Assembly (NCBI GenBank): GCA_948560265.1
Contig: CAOXTD010000001.1
Span: 165,191 to 229,190 of the forward strand
DNA length: 64,000 nucleotides
Origin: an uncultured Clostridia bacterium
GTDB lineage: Bacteria > Bacillota > Clostridia > TANB77 > CAG-508
Direction: 5' to 3'
Shown here piece after piece: positions 62,028-64,000 of this stretch. The notes beneath the pieces are model-generated. The model had not been told where the DNA came from, made no database searches, and was given only the letters and a program-made list of their open reading frames with translations. Each line of letters starts with the position of its first letter. Within the stretch, counting starts at the first letter, position 1. The translations under genes were made by a program, and so were the position numbers.

Positions 62028-62252
62028 ATGGATAAAGAAAAAAAGACACAAATTAACGAAGAAAAAGAAGAAAGCTATATGGCAATAGGAATGAGTTTAG
62101 GAATGTGCTTTGGAGTAACAGGTGGTGTAGTAGTAGGAAGTCTAGTAAAAAATATAGGTACTTGTATAGGGATTGGAATGTGTATTGGTATGCTTTTGGG
62201 TATGGCAATCGGTTCAGCAATAAAAAAAGATAATAGCAATAATGTAAAGTAA
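62028..62252 (+). CDS. glycine-zipper membrane protein
   Basis: A 74-residue protein of two glycine-zipper helices (MAIGMSLGMCFGVTGGVVVG and CIGIGMCIGMLLGMAIG) between charged ends. ATG 62028 follows AAAGGAG. Function unknown. Confidence 0.7.
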   Translation: MDKEKKTQINEEKEESYMAIGMSLGMCFGVTGGVVVGSLVKNIGTCIGIGMCIGMLLGMAIGSAIKKDNSNNVK

Positions 62253-62285
62253 CTGCAAAATTACAGTTTGAAAGAGTGATAAAGT

Positions 62286-62795
62286 ATGGAAAACATTATA
62301 ATTAGAAATATTGAAGAAAAAGATATTCCAAGTGTTGTAGATATTCAAATAGATGGTTGGAAATCAGCATATAAAGGAATAGTTGACGATAATGTTTTAA
62401 ATTCAATGAATAGAGATGAAAGAATAAAGAAAAGAAGTAATGACTATAAAGAAAATGGTTTTATAGTTGCAGAAATAAATAATGAAGTAATTGGATTTTG
62501 TAGATATATAGATAGTGGTAAATTTACACAAAATATATCAAATATAGATTGCGAATTATTGGCACTATATGTTAAACCAAACTTAAAATACAAGGGTATA
62601 GGAACACAATTATTTCAATTTGTTATAAATGAGTTTAAAAGCAAAAATAAGACAAAAATGATATTATGGTGTTTAAAAGATAATGAGCCATCTAAAAAGT
62701 TTTATACGAAAATGGGTGGTAAAATTATTAAGGAAAGAGCAATAGAAATAGGAGAAAAAGAATATTTAGAAGTTGGATTTGAATATAATATCTAA
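62286..62795 (+). CDS. GNAT-family N-acetyltransferase
   Basis: A 169-residue acetyl-CoA-dependent transferase. The CoA loop is KPNLKYKGIGTQLFQF (about 97-113); YVRAMNRDERIKK-like start region and WCLKDNEPSKKFYTKMG complete the fold. Substrate unknown. ATG 62286 follows GAAAGAGTG. Confidence 0.88.
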   Translation: MENIIIRNIEEKDIPSVVDIQIDGWKSAYKGIVDDNVLNSMNRDERIKKRSNDYKENGFIVAEINNEVIGFCRYIDSGKFTQNISNIDCELLALYVKPNLKYKGIGTQLFQFVINEFKSKNKTKMILWCLKDNEPSKKFYTKMGGKIIKERAIEIGEKEYLEVGFEYNI

Positions 62796-62828
62796 CTGTG
62801 AAATTACAATTTGAAAGGAACTGAAATA

Positions 62829-63305
62829 ATGAATATTCGCTTTGGATTTTCGTATATAGGTTTAATATTTTTGCTAATGTTAATGATACCAAATATTATA
62901 TGGAGTAAAAATAAACCGAAAGACTATGATAAATATGTAAAAAAAGAAAATAAAATATTATTATTATTTGAAAGAATTGGAGAAATGCTAGTAACTTGTA
63001 TATCATTGATTTTTAGTGATTTCAATATAAATAAAATTTCAAATTGGTCTAGTATATTGTTAATTGCATTTATTCTAATGATTTTATATGAAATATATTG
63101 GATAAAATATTTCAAAAGTAATAGAACAATGAAAGATATGTATAGTAGTTTATTAGGAATACCAGTTGCAGGAGCAACCTTGCCTGTATTTGCATTTCTA
63201 TTACTAGGAATATATGGTAAAAATGGATTCTTAATTATATCAACAATTATATTAGGAATCGGACATATAGGAATACACTTAAATCATAGAAAAGAAATAA
63301 TATAA
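62829..63305 (+). CDS. membrane protein, paralog B
   Basis: A 158-residue protein nearly identical in layout to the one at 58048 (start MNIRFGFSYIGLIFLLML, loop WSKNKPKDYDKYVKKEN, end GIGHIGIHLNH). Differences are scattered at many positions, so the duplication is not very recent or has been accelerating. ATG 62829 follows AAAGGAACTG. Confidence 0.75.
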   Translation: MNIRFGFSYIGLIFLLMLMIPNIIWSKNKPKDYDKYVKKENKILLLFERIGEMLVTCISLIFSDFNINKISNWSSILLIAFILMILYEIYWIKYFKSNRTMKDMYSSLLGIPVAGATLPVFAFLLLGIYGKNGFLIISTIILGIGHIGIHLNHRKEII

Positions 63306-63318
63306 ATTACAATTCGTA

Positions 63319-63363
63319 GTGCAAGTAATTAAGTTGAAAATTACTTGCACTTTATGATATAAT
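63319..63363 (+). promoter_or_regulatory. terminator-promoter composite, repeat copy b
   Basis: GTGCAAGTAATT (63319-63330) is perfectly complementary to AATTACTTGCAC (63339-63350), then TTTAT. TTGAAA (63334-63339), 18 bases, TATAAT (63358-63363). It drives the yjdF leader. Confidence 0.75.
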
Positions 63364-63404
63364 CGAAACACAAGATAGTGAATTATCACTATAAAAGAAA
63401 GATA

Positions 63405-63490
63405 AAAACACATTCTGGTTGGTAGTCCAGAAGCAATATTAAATATATTGTCAGTAACCTACCCCTCTGGGTTGTCCGTTCTTTTTATAA
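63405..63490 (+). ncRNA. yjdF riboswitch leader
   Basis: The leader before yjdF holds TTCTGG-TTGGTAGT-CCAGAA (hairpin, from about 63414), then AGTAACCTACCCCTCTGGGT and a TTCTTTTTAT tract. The known yjdF RNA motif precedes DUF2992 genes and binds aza-aromatic compounds; the position and the conserved-looking loops fit. I identify it mainly by its gene, not by a covariance search. Confidence 0.72.
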
Positions 63491-63509
63491 AATAAAAGGA
63501 GGGGGTATT

Positions 63510-63929
63510 ATGGGCAGAGTATCAGTAAAACTTACAGTATATTTTGAAGATCCATTTTGGATAGGAATATTTGAAAGAAGTATTGATGAAAAATTATCAG
63601 TTTGCAAAGTAATATTTGGAGCAGAGCCAAAAGACAATGAAGTTTTAGAACTTGTTTTAAATAGATATAGTAAATTGAAATATAGTCCAGAAATACAGTA
63701 TGAAAAAGTCTTTAAAGAAAAAGTAAATCCTAAAAGAGTTCAAAGAGATGTAAAGAAACAGCTTAATAATAAAGGTGTTGGTACAAAATCTCAACAAGCA
63801 TTAAAACTACAACAAGAGAAAAATAAAACAATAAGAAAAATAAAAACAAAAGAGCAAAAAGAACTAGAAAAGGAAAAAATGTATTCTTTAAAGCAACAGA
63901 AAAAAAGAGAGAAACATAAAGGTAGGTAA
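63510..63929 (+). CDS. yjdF: YjdF (DUF2992) protein
   Basis: The 139-residue protein has a beta-rich N-terminal half (KLTVYFEDPFWIGIFERSID, KLSVCKVIFGAEPKDNEV) and a very basic helical C-terminal half (VNPKRVQRDVKKQLNNKGVG, then the KQQKKREKHKGR end). DUF2992 proteins are controlled by the yjdF riboswitch and are thought to help cope with aza-aromatic toxic compounds. ATG 63510 follows AAAGGAGGG. Confidence 0.92.
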   Translation: MGRVSVKLTVYFEDPFWIGIFERSIDEKLSVCKVIFGAEPKDNEVLELVLNRYSKLKYSPEIQYEKVFKEKVNPKRVQRDVKKQLNNKGVGTKSQQALKLQQEKNKTIRKIKTKEQKELEKEKMYSLKQQKKREKHKGR

Positions 63930-63970
63930 CACTACCTTTACTCTCAAATTACAATTTGAAAGGAATGGAA

Positions 63971-64000
63971 ATGATACAACTATTAAAATATGGAAATACA
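63971..64000 (+). CDS. partial gene at the window edge, possibly MBL-fold hydrolase
   Basis: ATG 63971 follows GAAAGGAATG and encodes MIQLLKYGNT before the window ends. The YGNT start is common in metallo-beta-lactamase-fold hydrolases, but ten residues are too few to be sure. Confidence 0.35.
   Translation, partial: MIQLLKYGNT

Noticed and set aside
1..64000. CRISPR array, tRNA or rRNA genes, integrase, transposase or phage structural genes
   Set aside because: None seen. There is no regular spacer array, no cloverleaf-like segment was recognised, and no protein of these kinds is encoded.

Overview
This 64 kb stretch is the chromosome of a low-GC, anaerobic, spore-forming Firmicute, most likely an uncultured Clostridia lineage. 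The evidence is very AT-rich codon use, strong AGGAGG ribosome sites, TTGACA/TATAAT promoters, a bifunctional AdhE, an alpha/beta-type spore DNA-binding protein, the ctsR-mcsA-mcsB-clpC operon, GatCAB with AspRS, and Clostridia-type families (DUF4364, DUF4358 with MBOAT and DHHW). I see no rRNA, tRNA, CRISPR array, integrase or transposase.

Layout. 0.2-5 kb: str operon (rpsL, rpsG, fusA, then tuf with its own promoter). 5-9 kb: SH3-NlpC/P60 hydrolase and comEC. 9-17.3 kb: adhE, a T-box leader with aspS, and gatCAB. 17.4-24.7 kb: a GntR/ABC operon with a palindromic operator, rpsT, hpf, a spore protein, a Tim44-like/SPFH zinc-ribbon pair and a HAD phosphatase. 24.8-29.7 kb: the CtsR regulon operon with a perfect CtsR box. 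29.7-40.7 kb: CDF transporter, cysteine desulfurase, half-size TauE proteins, ssb-like protein, scpB, proS, DUF4364 and a J-domain protein. 40.8-46.6 kb: DUF4358-MBOAT-DHHW surface acylation operon, then a structured leader ahead of a cytidylate-kinase-like gene and a MATE exporter. 46.7-64 kb: an accessory region of small single-gene units (PAP2, Nudix, flavodoxin, ProX-like, ferredoxin, Ca exchanger, RhuM-Fic, AraC, VOC, pentapeptide, DUF5131, VanZ, GNAT and others), ending with a yjdF riboswitch and yjdF.

The outstanding observation concerns the codon CGG. Reading every CGG by eye, I find ten that lie in-frame in a gene. Nine of them sit exactly where a conserved protein breaks frame, and in every case skipping the C and reading the next triplet (GGN, glycine) restores the conserved protein: four times in comEC and once each in a HAD phosphatase, a TauE protein, an MBOAT acyltransferase, a MATE exporter and a DUF5131 protein. 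The tenth is the penultimate codon of a small gene and fits too. About 80 CGG trinucleotides in the other two phases of genes disturb nothing, and I find no in-frame CGG that is plausibly read as arginine, although CGT, CGC and CGA are. This points to +1 decoding at CGG (CGGN read as Gly, or CGG unassigned with a slip) rather than to random sequencing error or gene decay. It is seen only in genes likely to be weakly expressed, not in ribosomal, elongation-factor, tRNA-synthetase or chaperone genes.

Other recurrent features are promoters whose -35 box lies inside the terminator hairpin of the upstream gene (seven or eight copies at 46.6-63.4 kb), a dispersed GGGACGTTCC repeat, multi-hairpin intergenic islands, and a TTACAAT motif between the cassette-like genes at 58.5-64 kb.
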